This document shows, piece after piece, positions 48,009 through 57,517 of a stretch of 64,000 bases of DNA. Under the pieces are notes generated by a model that saw only the letters and a list, made by a program, of their open reading frames with translations, ran no database searches and was not told the origin of the DNA. Position 1 is the stretch's first letter. Each line of letters starts with the position of its first letter. The translations under genes and the position numbers were made by a program. The stretch comes from Corynebacterium marambiense (lineage in GTDB: Bacteria > Actinomycetota > Actinomycetes > Mycobacteriales > Mycobacteriaceae): assembly GCF_016342275.1 (NCBI RefSeq), contig NZ_JAEIOT010000004.1:62001-126000 (forward strand), in the 5' to 3' direction.

Positions 48009-49638
48009 CAGCACCGCGCTCTATCCCGCTGCGGACGTCGCCGCCTGGCGCGCCGCCGGGTACTGGAACGACGACACTTTCGCCACCTTCCTGCGGGAGG
48101 CGGCCGCACGCTTCGGTGACAACGAGGCCGTCGTCGGGCATGATCTGCACGGCGTCAACCACCGGCTGAGTTACCGTGAGCTGAGCACCGCCGCCGACGC
48201 CACCGCCCGCAGGCTCCGGGCTCTCGGCATCACCCGGGGAGACTTCGTCGTCGTTCAGCTTCCCAACACCACGGAGTTCCTGCCCACCATCTTCGCGCTC
48301 TTCCACCTCGGAGCGCGTCCCGTCTTCGCCCTGCCCGCTCATCGCGCCGCCGAACTCAGACATTTCCTGGCCAGCACGAACGCCGCGGCTTGGATCGCAC
48401 CCGGCAGCCACAACGGCTTCGACTACCGGGACCTGGCCCGCGAGGTGCTACCGGCGCTGCCGAACCCGGTGCAGGTGATCATCGCCGGGCCCGACCCTGC
48501 GGAGTTTGCCTCCCTCGGCGGTGATCCGGTGGCCGATCTTCCGGCCCCCGCACCGGTGGCGCCGGAGGAACTGGCGTTCCTCCAGGTCTCCGGGGGAAGC
48601 ACCGGCATCCCGAAACTGATCCCCCGCACCCACGCCGACTATCTCTATTCGGTGCGGGAGTCCGCCCGGATCTGTCAGCTCAGTACCGCTACCCGGATGC
48701 TCGTCGTCCTTCCGGTCTCGCACAACTTCACCATGAGTTCTCCCGGTGTGCTCGGTGTGCTGTGGGCCGGGGGCACCGTGATCCTCACCGAGGACCCGAC
48801 ACCAACCTCGGTGTTCCACCTCATCGACGCCGAGAAGGTCACCATGACCGCAGCGGTTCCGCCTCTGGCGATGACCTGGCTGGCTCTGCGCCCGAGGATT
48901 GACGCCCACCTCGACACACTGGAGGTACTGCAGGTCGGAGGGGCGAAGTTCCCCGCCGAAGCGGCCCGGAAGGTCACCCCGGTCCTCGGGTGTCGGCTCC
49001 AGCAGGTGTTCGGGATGGCGGAAGGGCTGGTTAACTACACCCGCGCCGACGATCCCGAAGACGTGGTCACGGGAACCCAGGGTCGGCCCATCTCCCCGGC
49101 CGATGAGATCCTCATTCTCGACGACGAGGGACACCCGGTCCCCGAGGGCGAATCCGGCCATCTGCTCACCCGTGGCCCGTACACGATCCGCAGCTACTTC
49201 AACGGTGCCGATCCCGGCGCGTTCACCGACGACGGCTTCTACCGCACCGGTGACATCGTCCGCCGACTCCCCACCGGGCATCTCATCGTCGAGGGCCGCG
49301 ACAAGGACCACATCAACCGGGGTGGCGAGAAAATCTCCGCGGAGGAGGTGGAGAACCATCTCATCGCGCACCCCGACATCATCGATGCCGCCCTCGTCGC
49401 AATCCCCGACGACTACCTCGGGGAACGGTCCTGCGCCTGGATCATCAGCGACACGCCACCCACCGCCACGGAGATCCGGGAATTTCTCACCCGCCGTGGG
49501 CTCGCCGCCTACAAACTGCCGGACCGCTTCGAGTTCGAATCCTCCTTCCCACTGACAGGCGTGGGAAAGATCAGTCGGAAGGCACTCCGCCGCCGCCTCG
49601 CCGCCACCCTCACCACCGACACCAGCAAGGATGATTAA
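47992..49638 (+). CDS. entE: 2,3-dihydroxybenzoate-AMP ligase
   Basis: This stand-alone adenylation enzyme (548 residues) activates DHB and loads it on the aryl carrier. Signatures are SGGSTGIPKLIPRTHADY (A3), FGMAEGLVNYTRADD (aryl-acid-type A5), YRTGDIVRRLPTGHLIVEGRDKDHINRGGEKISAEEVE (A7-A8) and the catalytic Lys in TGVGKISRKAL. The ATG at 47992 gives the usual EntE N terminus; the frame is open upstream but overlaps entC. DHB rather than salicylate is inferred from entA/B/C. Confidence 0.93.
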   Translation: MSEHTDSTALYPAADVAAWRAAGYWNDDTFATFLREAAARFGDNEAVVGHDLHGVNHRLSYRELSTAADATARRLRALGITRGDFVVVQLPNTTEFLPTIFALFHLGARPVFALPAHRAAELRHFLASTNAAAWIAPGSHNGFDYRDLAREVLPALPNPVQVIIAGPDPAEFASLGGDPVADLPAPAPVAPEELAFLQVSGGSTGIPKLIPRTHADYLYSVRESARICQLSTATRMLVVLPVSHNFTMSSPGVLGVLWAGGTVILTEDPTPTSVFHLIDAEKVTMTAAVPPLAMTWLALRPRIDAHLDTLEVLQVGGAKFPAEAARKVTPVLGCRLQQVFGMAEGLVNYTRADDPEDVVTGTQGRPISPADEILILDDEGHPVPEGESGHLLTRGPYTIRSYFNGADPGAFTDDGFYRTGDIVRRLPTGHLIVEGRDKDHINRGGEKISAEEVENHLIAHPDIIDAALVAIPDDYLGERSCAWIISDTPPTATEIREFLTRRGLAAYKLPDRFEFESSFPLTGVGKISRKALRRRLAATLTTDTSKDD

Positions 49639-49641
49639 TCC

Positions 49642-49872
49642 ATGAGCGACACCCCCGCACTCACCGGAACCCGCATCATCGAGGACACCGCCGACATTCT
49701 CGGAATCACCCCGGACACCCTCGATCCGCACGCACCACTCGTGGAACAGGGACTCGATTCACTGCGCGCCGTGACCCTCGTCGAGACCTGGCGCGCCGAC
49801 GGCGCCACGGTCGACTTCCACGAGATCATGTCCCTGCAGACCCTCGACGAATGGATCACCGCACTCACCTGA
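49642..49872 (+). CDS. Free-standing aryl carrier protein
   Basis: This 76-residue carrier protein has the phosphopantetheine site in LVEQGLDSLRAVTLVETW (Ser of GLDSL). It starts three bases after entE. It replaces the C-terminal carrier domain missing from EntB and would hold DHB as a thioester for the NRPS. It needs a phosphopantetheinyl transferase, not seen in this window. Confidence 0.9.
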   Translation: MSDTPALTGTRIIEDTADILGITPDTLDPHAPLVEQGLDSLRAVTLVETWRADGATVDFHEIMSLQTLDEWITALT

Positions 49873-49926
49873 GACAGGCCGCGAACACGCCTTCCACGCC
49901 GCCATCCCCGCCGAGGAGCATCACCC

Positions 49927-52900
49927 ATGACCACCAGCACAGCCGTCCATGACATGGGTCCGGGACAGGCCGCCATCTGGTTCGCCCAGGCCGCCGACCC
50001 CGGCGGGACGACATTTCAGTGCGCCGAACTCATCGAGTTTGACGCGGAGATCGACCTCGAACTTCTGGCGGACACCATCCGCGACTGCCTCTCCACACTC
50101 GAACCGTTCCGCTGCCGGTTCCTCCGCACCACCTCAGGAACACTGCGCGCCGAAACCGACCCGCGGTGGGAACCTGCGTCAATAAGCATCATCACCGGCA
50201 CTCTCGACGCCGACACGGACATCGACGAGTGGGCCAGCCGTACCATCGCCGTACCCGCCATGACCCGCGGGGACGAGATCTCCGGCACCGAACTCACCGG
50301 ACATCACCTGATGCAGCGAGCGAACGGCCGCCCGTTGTGGTTGGCCCGCTTCCACCACATCCTCGCCGACGGATACGCCATCGGCGCGCTCATCCGCTGG
50401 ATCGCGGCCTGCTACACGGCACGCGCCACGGGCGGCGACGCCCCGCAACCGCCGTTCAGCGACCACTGGGCCACCACGCACCCGGGCCCCGGTGACGATG
50501 ACCTCGCCTTCTGGCGGGATCCGGCGCGGGTAGCCGCCGAGAATCCGCCCACGATTCTCCCCGCGGACGGTCGGGGACCGGCACGCCCACTGCGTTCCCA
50601 CGCCACCATCGACCATGACGCCCGCGTCGCGCTCCGCGCCCTCACCCGCACGATGCGCGTGACCGAGCTGGACGCCCTCGCCGCCGTCACCGCGCACTAC
50701 ACGGCGGCCGTCACCGGATCCGCAGACATCACCCTCGGTATCCCCCTGATGAACCGTCCGATGGGCAGCCGCAGCATCGACTTCGTCCCCGCCGTCAATC
50801 TGCTCCCGCTCCGCCTCGACACCGCGGACCTGCGCGCGCGGTTCGTGGACACCGTCACCGCGACTGGCGCGGCGCTCGCGGAACTCCGGTCACACGGGAC
50901 GCTGCGCGGCGAGGAACTCCGCAGACTACTGCGCATCAGCGACCCCGCACACCGGATGACCGGGCCGACCATCAACCTGCGCCCCTTCACCCCGACATTC
51001 CGGTTCAACGGGGTGCGCGGCGAGTTGACCACTCTCTCCGTCGGCCCGGTCGCCGATGTCGAGCTGATCTTCCAGTCCGAGGACGACGGCAGCATGACCC
51101 TGCACTCCCTCGCCCACGGCACTCCGGCACAACAACAGCAGCTCGACGCACACACCCGGCGGCTCGCGCTCCTGGTCAACCAATTGGCCCACGTCGATCC
51201 CGCCGACATCACCGCCGATGATGGCGCCTTCAGCCTCGGTGATCTGGACCTCATCGACGCCGACGAACGCCGAATCCTACTGGAGGAATTCAACGGAACA
51301 ACACACCCGATCACGCTCCCCGACGGTGTCGACCCCACCCTCCACGCACTGATCCACGCACGGCGCACCGCCGACCTGACCACCAGGCCCACCGAACCGG
51401 CCCTGTGGTGGAACGGGCAGTGGATCACCCGGGAGGAATTCTGGGCCGACGTCGACGGCCTGGCCGCGGTCCTCCACGAGCACGGCGCCGCACCAGGAAC
51501 AACCGTCGCGCTGCAGCTCACCCGTTCGCCCGCACTATGCACCGCAATTGCCGCGACCGCACTCACTGGGGCCGCGTGGCTGCCCCTCGATCCCGCACTT
51601 CCCGAACAACGACGCCGGGATATGCTCGCCACCGCAGACCCACACCTTCTCATCACCGGGCGCACGACCGGAACACCGACACCGGAACTGAGCCCGATCA
51701 TCGAACTCGATGAAACGGTGCTGCGCCCCGCACCTGCCGCACCACCCCAGTGGGACCCCGCCCCGGCCCCGCACGCAACAGCCCGGGACACCGTCTACAT
51801 TCTGTTCACCTCGGGCTCCACCGGAACCCCCAAAGGCGTCGCTGTGCCGCAGGAGGGAATCCTCAACCGCCTCGCGTGGATGGCGGATTACTACGGCATC
51901 GGGGAGAACGACACCCTGATCCAGAAGACCCCGGCCTCCTTCGACGTATCCGGGTGGGAATTCCTCCTTCCGCTCACCCACGGCCCGAGACTCGTGGTGC
52001 CCGCACCGGATGCCCACCGCGATCCCGGTGAGCTGCTTCCGGTCCTCCGGGAGACGGGAACCACGATCTGTCACTTCGTCCCCTCAGCTCTCGACGCGTT
52101 CCTCCGGTGGCACACCGGGAGCATCGACCTCCCAGCACTCCGAGCCATCATCACCTCCGGCGAGGCGCTGCCCGCTCGTACCGCATCGACCTGCCGCGAG
52201 CGCCTCGGGGTCGAGGTGCACAATCTCTACGGACCGACCGAAGCCTCCATCGATGTCACGGCGCACACGGTGCGCCCCGGTGAAACGACCATCCCGATCG
52301 GTGCCCCGGTGTGGAACACCCGAACCCATGTCCTCGACCCGATCGGCAGGCTACTCCCCATCGGCGCCCCCGGCAGGCTCTTCCTCGCCGGGGTCCAGGT
52401 CGCCACCGGGTACGTCGGCCGCCCGGATCTGAGCGCCGAGCGTTTCACCGAAGACCCGTTCCATCCCGGCGAACGGATGTACGATTCCGGGGACATCGCG
52501 CAGTGGCGTGACGACGGCGAGCTACTCTACCTCGGGCGCGCCGACAACCAGGTGAAACTCCGTGGGCAACGACTCGAACCGGGCGAGATCGAAGAGGTTC
52601 TCTCAGCACACCCCGACATCGCCGCGAGCGCGGTTCTGGTGCGGCCGCTCCCCGGCTCCGGGGAGGATGCGCTCATCGCGTGGATCGTTCCCCGCGACCA
52701 CTCCGCACCACCGGACACCGACTCCGTCCTGGAGCACGCCCGCAGTCGGCTTCCCGCCTACATGATCCCGTCCGCCGTGGTCACCGTGGATGTTCTCCCG
52801 ATGACCACCAACGGGAAACTCGATATCCGGGCGCTCCCCGATCCCCCTGCCGTGGACTCAGACGCCGACGACGATCCCGCCGTCGGCCCGCTGGAGGAAT

Positions 52901-53886
52901 CCCTGCTCGACGCCTTCCGGGAGGTGCTGGGGATCCGGCCCGGAGCCCGGGCCAACTTCTTCGATCTGGGGGGAACCTCACTCAGCGCGGTCCGACTCGC
53001 CCAAGTGCTCCGGGAGCGGACCGGTCTGGACCTCAACGTGTCCGATGTGTTCGCGGCCCCGTCGATCCGCGCCCTGTCCGCCCACCTCACCGCCCGTGGC
53101 GATCACGACTCCGGATCAGCCGGGTTCCGGCCTCTGCTGGCGTTGCGCCCGCACCGCGCCGGGGTCCCCGTATTCTGCTTCCACCCTGCGGGCGGCATCG
53201 GCTGGTCCTACGCCCGTCTCATCCCCTTCCTCGACAGCGGCCGAGGCGTGTTCGCGGTCCAGTCCCCGGGCCTGGTTCCCGACGGTCCCCCGATGGTCGC
53301 ATCCATCGTTGCGGCCGCTGAACGTGCCGCGACGGACATCCTGGCGCTCTGCGCCGAACAGGACATCACCGACGTCGAGCTCGTCGGCTGGTCAGTGGGG
53401 GGTGTACTGGCCCAGGCGTGTGCGGTCCGGCTCGCCGACACCGGTATCCGGGTACGGCACCTCGTCCTCCTCGACGCCTACCCCGCCGAGCTCTGGCGCG
53501 GCAAACCCGCCCCCGACGACCAGGAGCGGCTCCGCGGCGTTCTCGTGATGGCTGGGCAGGATCCGGACGATTACGGCGAGCTCGACACCGCCACCGTCGT
53601 CGCCGCACTACGCGCCGCGCCCGGGGCGTTCAGCGCGCTCCCCGATTCCGTGCTCTCCTCCGTCACCACCATGATCGGGCACAACGCCCGCATCATGCGG
53701 GAGCACCGCACGATCCCGTGGTCGGGAACCATCGACATGTTCCGCGCCGAACTCAACCCGGAGCACATGGACGAAGGGACGTGGCGACCGTTCTGCGGTG
53801 ACCTTCGTGTCCATCGGATGCAGACCACGCATCCGGGCATGGTGTCACCCGAGGTGTTTGCCCGGGTCGCTGATCTCATTCAATGA
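49927..53886 (+). CDS. entF: EntF-like non-ribosomal peptide synthetase (C-A-PCP-TE), serine-type
   Basis: This 1319-residue NRPS has one module: condensation domain (about 1-430, HHILADG at 143-149), adenylation domain (about 460-960, TSGSTGTPKGV near residue 627), carrier (FFDLGGTSLSAVRL near 1015) and thioesterase (GWSVGG near 1154; a late His in QTTHPGM). The ten-residue specificity code I read is D-V-W-H-I-S-L-I-D-K, very close to serine codes such as that of EntF. With DHB from entA/B/C/E it would build DHB-Ser. The C-terminal TE resembles EntF and DhbF, which also trimerise and cyclise, but whether it does so here is not shown. It is the last gene of the plus-strand operon and is followed by a strong terminator. 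Confidence 0.9.
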   Translation: MTTSTAVHDMGPGQAAIWFAQAADPGGTTFQCAELIEFDAEIDLELLADTIRDCLSTLEPFRCRFLRTTSGTLRAETDPRWEPASISIITGTLDADTDIDEWASRTIAVPAMTRGDEISGTELTGHHLMQRANGRPLWLARFHHILADGYAIGALIRWIAACYTARATGGDAPQPPFSDHWATTHPGPGDDDLAFWRDPARVAAENPPTILPADGRGPARPLRSHATIDHDARVALRALTRTMRVTELDALAAVTAHYTAAVTGSADITLGIPLMNRPMGSRSIDFVPAVNLLPLRLDTADLRARFVDTVTATGAALAELRSHGTLRGEELRRLLRISDPAHRMTGPTINLRPFTPTFRFNGVRGELTTLSVGPVADVELIFQSEDDGSMTLHSLAHGTPAQQQQLDAHTRRLALLVNQLAHVDPADITADDGAFSLGDLDLIDADERRILLEEFNGTTHPITLPDGVDPTLHALIHARRTADLTTRPTEPALWWNGQWITREEFWADVDGLAAVLHEHGAAPGTTVALQLTRSPALCTAIAATALTGAAWLPLDPALPEQRRRDMLATADPHLLITGRTTGTPTPELSPIIELDETVLRPAPAAPPQWDPAPAPHATARDTVYILFTSGSTGTPKGVAVPQEGILNRLAWMADYYGIGENDTLIQKTPASFDVSGWEFLLPLTHGPRLVVPAPDAHRDPGELLPVLRETGTTICHFVPSALDAFLRWHTGSIDLPALRAIITSGEALPARTASTCRERLGVEVHNLYGPTEASIDVTAHTVRPGETTIPIGAPVWNTRTHVLDPIGRLLPIGAPGRLFLAGVQVATGYVGRPDLSAERFTEDPFHPGERMYDSGDIAQWRDDGELLYLGRADNQVKLRGQRLEPGEIEEVLSAHPDIAASAVLVRPLPGSGEDALIAWIVPRDHSAPPDTDSVLEHARSRLPAYMIPSAVVTVDVLPMTTNGKLDIRALPDPPAVDSDADDDPAVGPLEESLLDAFREVLGIRPGARANFFDLGGTSLSAVRLAQVLRERTGLDLNVSDVFAAPSIRALSAHLTARGDHDSGSAGFRPLLALRPHRAGVPVFCFHPAGGIGWSYARLIPFLDSGRGVFAVQSPGLVPDGPPMVASIVAAAERAATDILALCAEQDITDVELVGWSVGGVLAQACAVRLADTGIRVRHLVLLDAYPAELWRGKPAPDDQERLRGVLVMAGQDPDDYGELDTATVVAALRAAPGAFSALPDSVLSSVTTMIGHNARIMREHRTIPWSGTIDMFRAELNPEHMDEGTWRPFCGDLRVHRMQTTHPGMVSPEVFARVADLIQ

Positions 53887-53925
53887 CCCGGTGCGTGTGC
53901 ACCGGCGCCGCATCCACAATGACGA

Positions 53926-53962
53926 AAGGCCGCCCTCCCCGAGGTTCGGGGAGGGCGGCCTT
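53926..53962. terminator. Bidirectional terminator between entF and rplE
   Basis: AAGGCCGCCCTCCCC (53926-53940) pairs perfectly with GGGGAGGGCGGCCTT (53948-53962) across a seven-base loop. It separates the convergent siderophore operon and rplE group. Confidence 0.75.
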
Positions 53963-53981
53963 GTCGGCGGGCTGACGGAGA

Positions 53982-54551
53982 CTAGCGCTCCTGGCCCGGC
54001 TTCTTGAAGGGGAAGCCCAGCTCGCGGAGCAGGGCACGGCCTTCATCGTTGTTCGTTGCCGTGGTGACGACGGTGATGTCCATACCACGGGGACGGTCAA
54101 CCTTGTCCACGTCGATCTCGTAGAACATGGTCTGCTCCGTGAGGCCGAACGTGTAGTTGCCGTGGCCGTCGAACTGCTGATCCGACAGTCCGCGGAAGTC
54201 GCGGATACGGGGCAGGGCGACGGTCAGCAGGCGGTCCAGGAACTCCCACATGCGGTCACCGCGGAGGGTGACGCGGGCGCCGATGGGCATGCCCTCACGC
54301 AGTTTGAAGTTGGCGATGGACTTCTTGGACCGACGGATCTCCGGCTTCTGACCGGTGATCAGGGTGAGGTCCTCGAGTGCGCCGTTGATGAGCTTGGCGT
54401 CACGGGCGGCGTCGCCGACGCCCATGTTGACGACAACCTTGACGACGCCGGGGATCTGCATGACGTTGTCGTAGTTGAACTCTTCAGACAGCGCGGTGCG
54501 GATGTCCTCGCGGTAGCGGGTCTTCAGACGCGGGGTGTAGTTCTCGCTCAT
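53982..54551 (-). CDS. rplE: 50S ribosomal protein L5
   Basis: This 189-residue L5 contains [78 protein letters not shown] and ends [16 protein letters not shown]. It contacts 5S rRNA. It is the last gene of the rplN-rplX-rplE group; rpsH, normally next, is 16 kb further left. Confidence 0.98.
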   Translation of the reverse strand: MSENYTPRLKTRYREDIRTALSEEFNYDNVMQIPGVVKVVVNMGVGDAARDAKLINGALEDLTLITGQKPEIRRSKKSIANFKLREGMPIGARVTLRGDRMWEFLDRLLTVALPRIRDFRGLSDQQFDGHGNYTFGLTEQTMFYEIDVDKVDRPRGMDITVVTTATNNDEGRALLRELGFPFKKPGQER

Positions 54552-54553
54552 GT

Positions 54554-54868
54554 TCAGATGTCCTTCCCGTTGCGTCGGGAGATGCGCACGCGCTTGCCGT
54601 TCTCATCGACACGGTAGCCGACGCGGGTCGGGTTTCCGTCGGAATCGATGACCATGACGTTGGAGACATGGATCGGCGCTTCCTGGGTGACGATGCCACC
54701 GGACTCGGCGCCACGCTCGGGCGCGGAGTTCGCGACGTGCTTCTTGATGCGGTTGACTCCCTCGACCAGGACCTTGGAACGCTTCGGGTAGGCCTCGATG
54801 ACCTTGCCGCGTGCGCCCTTGTCCGGACCGGAGATGACGAGGACGTTATCGCCCTTGTGGATCTTCAT
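54554..54868 (-). CDS. rplX: 50S ribosomal protein L24
   Basis: This 104-residue L24 with KOW motif ([44 protein letters not shown]) lies between rplN (adjacent) and rplE (2 bp). Confidence 0.97.
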   Translation of the reverse strand: MKIHKGDNVLVISGPDKGARGKVIEAYPKRSKVLVEGVNRIKKHVANSAPERGAESGGIVTQEAPIHVSNVMVIDSDGNPTRVGYRVDENGKRVRISRRNGKDI

Positions 54869-55237
54869 TTAGATTACCTCCGGTGCCAGCGAGACGATCT
54901 TCATGAACTTCTTCTCACGGAGTTCACGTGCGACGGGGCCGAAGATACGGGTACCGCGCGGATCGCTGTCGTTCTTGATGATGACGGCTGCGTTCTCGTC
55001 GAAACGAATGTAGGAGCCGTCCGGACGACGGGTCTCCTTCTTCGTGCGCACGATGACGGCCTTGACGATTTCGCCGGCCTTCACGTTGCCGCCGGGAGTG
55101 GCTTCCTTGACGGTGGCGACGATGACGTCACCGATACCGCCGAAGCGTCGGGTGGAGCCACCGAGAACGCGGATGCACAGAATCTCCCGTGCACCAGTGT
55201 TGTCGGCGACCCGCAGACGCGATTCCTGCTGAATCAC
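54869..55237 (-). CDS. rplN: 50S ribosomal protein L14
   Basis: This 122-residue L14 ([67 protein letters not shown]) has its GTG start at 55237 set by the family N terminus and an AGGAGA site; the frame opens to 55369 without meaning. It begins a three-gene operon because rpsQ, normally upstream, is more than 7 kb away. Confidence 0.97.
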   Translation of the reverse strand: MIQQESRLRVADNTGAREILCIRVLGGSTRRFGGIGDVIVATVKEATPGGNVKAGEIVKAVIVRTKKETRRPDGSYIRFDENAAVIIKNDSDPRGTRIFGPVARELREKKFMKIVSLAPEVI

Positions 55238-55476
55238 TATGGGTCTCCTGACCTGGATTTCAATGTGCGCCGGATTTCCGACCCGGACACACGCGGTCTG
55301 ATGTACTTGCACGGCCGCTGACGCTCCGGGAAGAACCCGGTGAAGGCGACGAACACCGTACATGAGCAAGCACCGGCCAACCGGACACAGTCCGCCCGGC
55401 AGTACCTGCGATGTCGAAGGGTCTCGGCCCGCGCTCGGAAACGCACGGCGAGCCGACCCACGTCAGCGACCGAATT

Positions 55477-55505
55477 ATTGAACCATACCGGACGAATTGC
55501 GGCAA
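55477..55505 (-). promoter_or_regulatory. Possible promoter of rplN-rplX-rplE
   Basis: In the 357-bp gap between rplN and the SIP gene the leftward strand has TTGCCG (55500-55505), 17 bases, TTCAAT (55477-55482), with an AT-rich patch just downstream. A promoter is required here because the siderophore genes separate rplN from rpsQ. The hexamers are only fair matches. Confidence 0.3.
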
Positions 55506-55594
55506 CCTCATCCCCCTGCCCCGCGGTCCAGGAACACGGGCGGAATACCAGGCAGACGCACTGGAAAGGGACGCTCTCTCCGATTCGGCCTCGG

Positions 55595-57385
55595 TTACCG
55601 TCGAGTGGCCGTGATCCGCCAGAAACCCCACCCGGCGGGTTCCGCAGCGTCGAGAACATAGCCGGCCCGCCCGAGCGTGTCCCGGATGTCCCGGCGGGTC
55701 GGGACCGACGCCCCGGAGACACACAGGCGGATGAGATCGGCCTCGTAATCCTCCGCGTCCCCGGCGCTCTCCTCCAGTTGCTGTGTCACCAGGACCAACC
55801 TCGGAACCCCGGTGGCGGCGAGCAGATCAGCAACGTCACCCGGGAGCGTACGGGCGAACGGGTCCACCACAACCAGCGTATCGACGCCCGAGACCTGCTC
55901 ACCCGGCGCGTAACCGCGGCGGACGACCCCGTCGGCGCGCTGCACATCCGGCTCCCCCGCCGCGCACAGGCACACCACGGAGACATCCGTTCGGCGGTGC
56001 GCGCACTCCTCCGCATATGACGCTGCGGCGGCCCCCATGAAGCCGACCACCGGCCGACGGTCGCCGTCCGCCCGGAGGTCGAGCGCCGCTATCACGGCGG
56101 GCGCCGTCCACGCGGCCGCTGCCGCCTGCTGACTGCCCACTACCCGGGACACCGTTCCCGCGACGTCGAGGCCCCCCGCGTCCGCCCGGGCACCGAGGTC
56201 AACCGCACCACCGCTGCACACTGCTGCGTCGAGACGCAGAAACGCCAACAGCTTCACCAGCCCCGGACCCGCGAGCATCTGCACCGTACTCGATTCCGGG
56301 TCAGCGAGTTCCCGGCCCATCGCCGTCAACCGGACACCGGTGACCACTGGGCCATCTTCCTGCGTTTCAACGACGAGCCGAAGCAGCGCCTGCGATTCGA
56401 GGTACCGGAGGAAACGCACCGTGATCGACTCATCCATGCCGGTCGCGGCAGCGAGCGCCGCCGGGGTGTCATGACCGGCCCCAACCGCCGTGAAGATTCC
56501 GGTCCGCACCGCCGCCCGGAGCGCCAGCCCACCGGAGACATCCGCGAGGCGGGCCAACGCCCGCACCGGGGCGGCCCCGCCACCGTCGTCCTCGGCCTGC
56601 TCACGCCAGTAGCCGGTCAGTTCCCGATCCGCCGGATCAACATCATGGTCCTTGATGACCTGGCGCATCGCCCGCAGTTGTCCCGCTTCCCCGGCACACC
56701 ACACGTAGACGCGACCCTCCGGCCAGTCCATCTTGGCGAATTCCTCGGCGAGATCCCCACCATCGGCACGGACTATCCAGCGCAGATCCACTGCGGCGGT
56801 GCTGTCGAGCTGCTGGATATGACACTGCTCCGCAACCTCCACGAGCACGGTCACGGACGCGGACGCAGGCAGCTCCTCGAGACAGCGGCCGATCGCCGGA
56901 AGCGCCGTAGCATCCCCCACCAGGACGAGGTGATCCGTGTGGGTCGGCAACACACCGCACCGTTTCGGCCCCGCGACCCAGACCTTCGCCCCAGGTGCCG
57001 CGGACAACGCCCAGCCCTCCGCGAGGCCGTGGCCGTGGCGGGCGAAATCGATGGAGACCTCACCTTCGTCGGCATCGAAGTGCCGCACGGTGTAGGTCCG
57101 GAAAAGGCGGTTCACCTCTTCATTCCACTGGAGCCTCCCGTCGCCCGTCGGCGGCGGGTACGGCCGCGATCCGGTGACGGGGTCGGGGAAGATGATGCGC
57201 ACATCATCATCGAATCCATCGCTGATGAACGCGGGAACGTCATGCCCGTCACGGACGTGCGACCGAAGACCCGGTCCACCGAGAACCACCCGACGCATTC
57301 CGGGCGTGACATCCTCCGTCCGGATCACCTCGAGCTCCCGGATGCTAATCGGATAGATGTCGTGGTGTCGGCTGCTCCGCGCCAT
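55595..57385 (-). CDS. Siderophore-interacting reductase fused to a methyltransferase-like domain
   Basis: This 596-residue two-part protein. Residues about 15-260 are a siderophore-interacting protein (SIP): ELEVIRTEDVTPGMRRVVLGG, FRTYTVRHFDADEGEVSIDFARHG (FAD binding) and VYVWCAGEAGQLRAMRQVIKDHD (NAD(P)H side), so it should reduce ferric-siderophore to release iron. Residues about 275-596 look like a class I O-methyltransferase: a winged-helix dimerisation segment (LALRAAVRTGIFTAVGAGHDTPAALAAATGMDESITVRFLRYLESQALL), then a Rossmann-like part. The usual SAM glycine motif is degenerate (VGFMGAAAAS), so activity is uncertain. It has its own promoter with an iron box. Confidence 0.85.
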   Translation of the reverse strand: MARSSRHHDIYPISIRELEVIRTEDVTPGMRRVVLGGPGLRSHVRDGHDVPAFISDGFDDDVRIIFPDPVTGSRPYPPPTGDGRLQWNEEVNRLFRTYTVRHFDADEGEVSIDFARHGHGLAEGWALSAAPGAKVWVAGPKRCGVLPTHTDHLVLVGDATALPAIGRCLEELPASASVTVLVEVAEQCHIQQLDSTAAVDLRWIVRADGGDLAEEFAKMDWPEGRVYVWCAGEAGQLRAMRQVIKDHDVDPADRELTGYWREQAEDDGGGAAPVRALARLADVSGGLALRAAVRTGIFTAVGAGHDTPAALAAATGMDESITVRFLRYLESQALLRLVVETQEDGPVVTGVRLTAMGRELADPESSTVQMLAGPGLVKLLAFLRLDAAVCSGGAVDLGARADAGGLDVAGTVSRVVGSQQAAAAAWTAPAVIAALDLRADGDRRPVVGFMGAAAASYAEECAHRRTDVSVVCLCAAGEPDVQRADGVVRRGYAPGEQVSGVDTLVVVDPFARTLPGDVADLLAATGVPRLVLVTQQLEESAGDAEDYEADLIRLCVSGASVPTRRDIRDTLGRAGYVLDAAEPAGWGFWRITATRR

Positions 57386-57415
57386 ATGGGTACGACCCTT
57401 CCAAAAAGTGGGTAA

Positions 57416-57463
57416 TAAGGTTAGGAAACCCTCATTCTACCCAACATGTAAAGGAGCGAACAA
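57416..57463 (-). promoter_or_regulatory. Iron-boxed promoter of the SIP-methyltransferase gene
   Basis: On the minus strand: TTGTTC (57458-57463), 18 bases, TAGAAT (57434-57439), and overlapping the -10 a DtxR-like box (57416-57434, plus-strand TAAGGTTAGGAAACCCTCA, 14 of 19 matches to TTAGGTTAGSCTAACCTAA). Position over the transcription start is typical of DtxR/IdeR repression. Confidence 0.55.
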
Positions 57464-57517
57464 AGTTACCTCTTGCTCTTTCCACCGCCCCCGGAATTCC
57501 CCGGAAGGAACCTCCGC

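Noticed and set aside
48448..49731. 427-codon minus-strand frame opposite entE
   Set aside because: Antisense of a clear adenylation enzyme; glycine-rich artefact.
49927..53886. Naming the product enterobactin
   Set aside because: The gene set resembles ent genes, but the extra hydroxamate-type genes and lack of data on cyclisation make the name premature.
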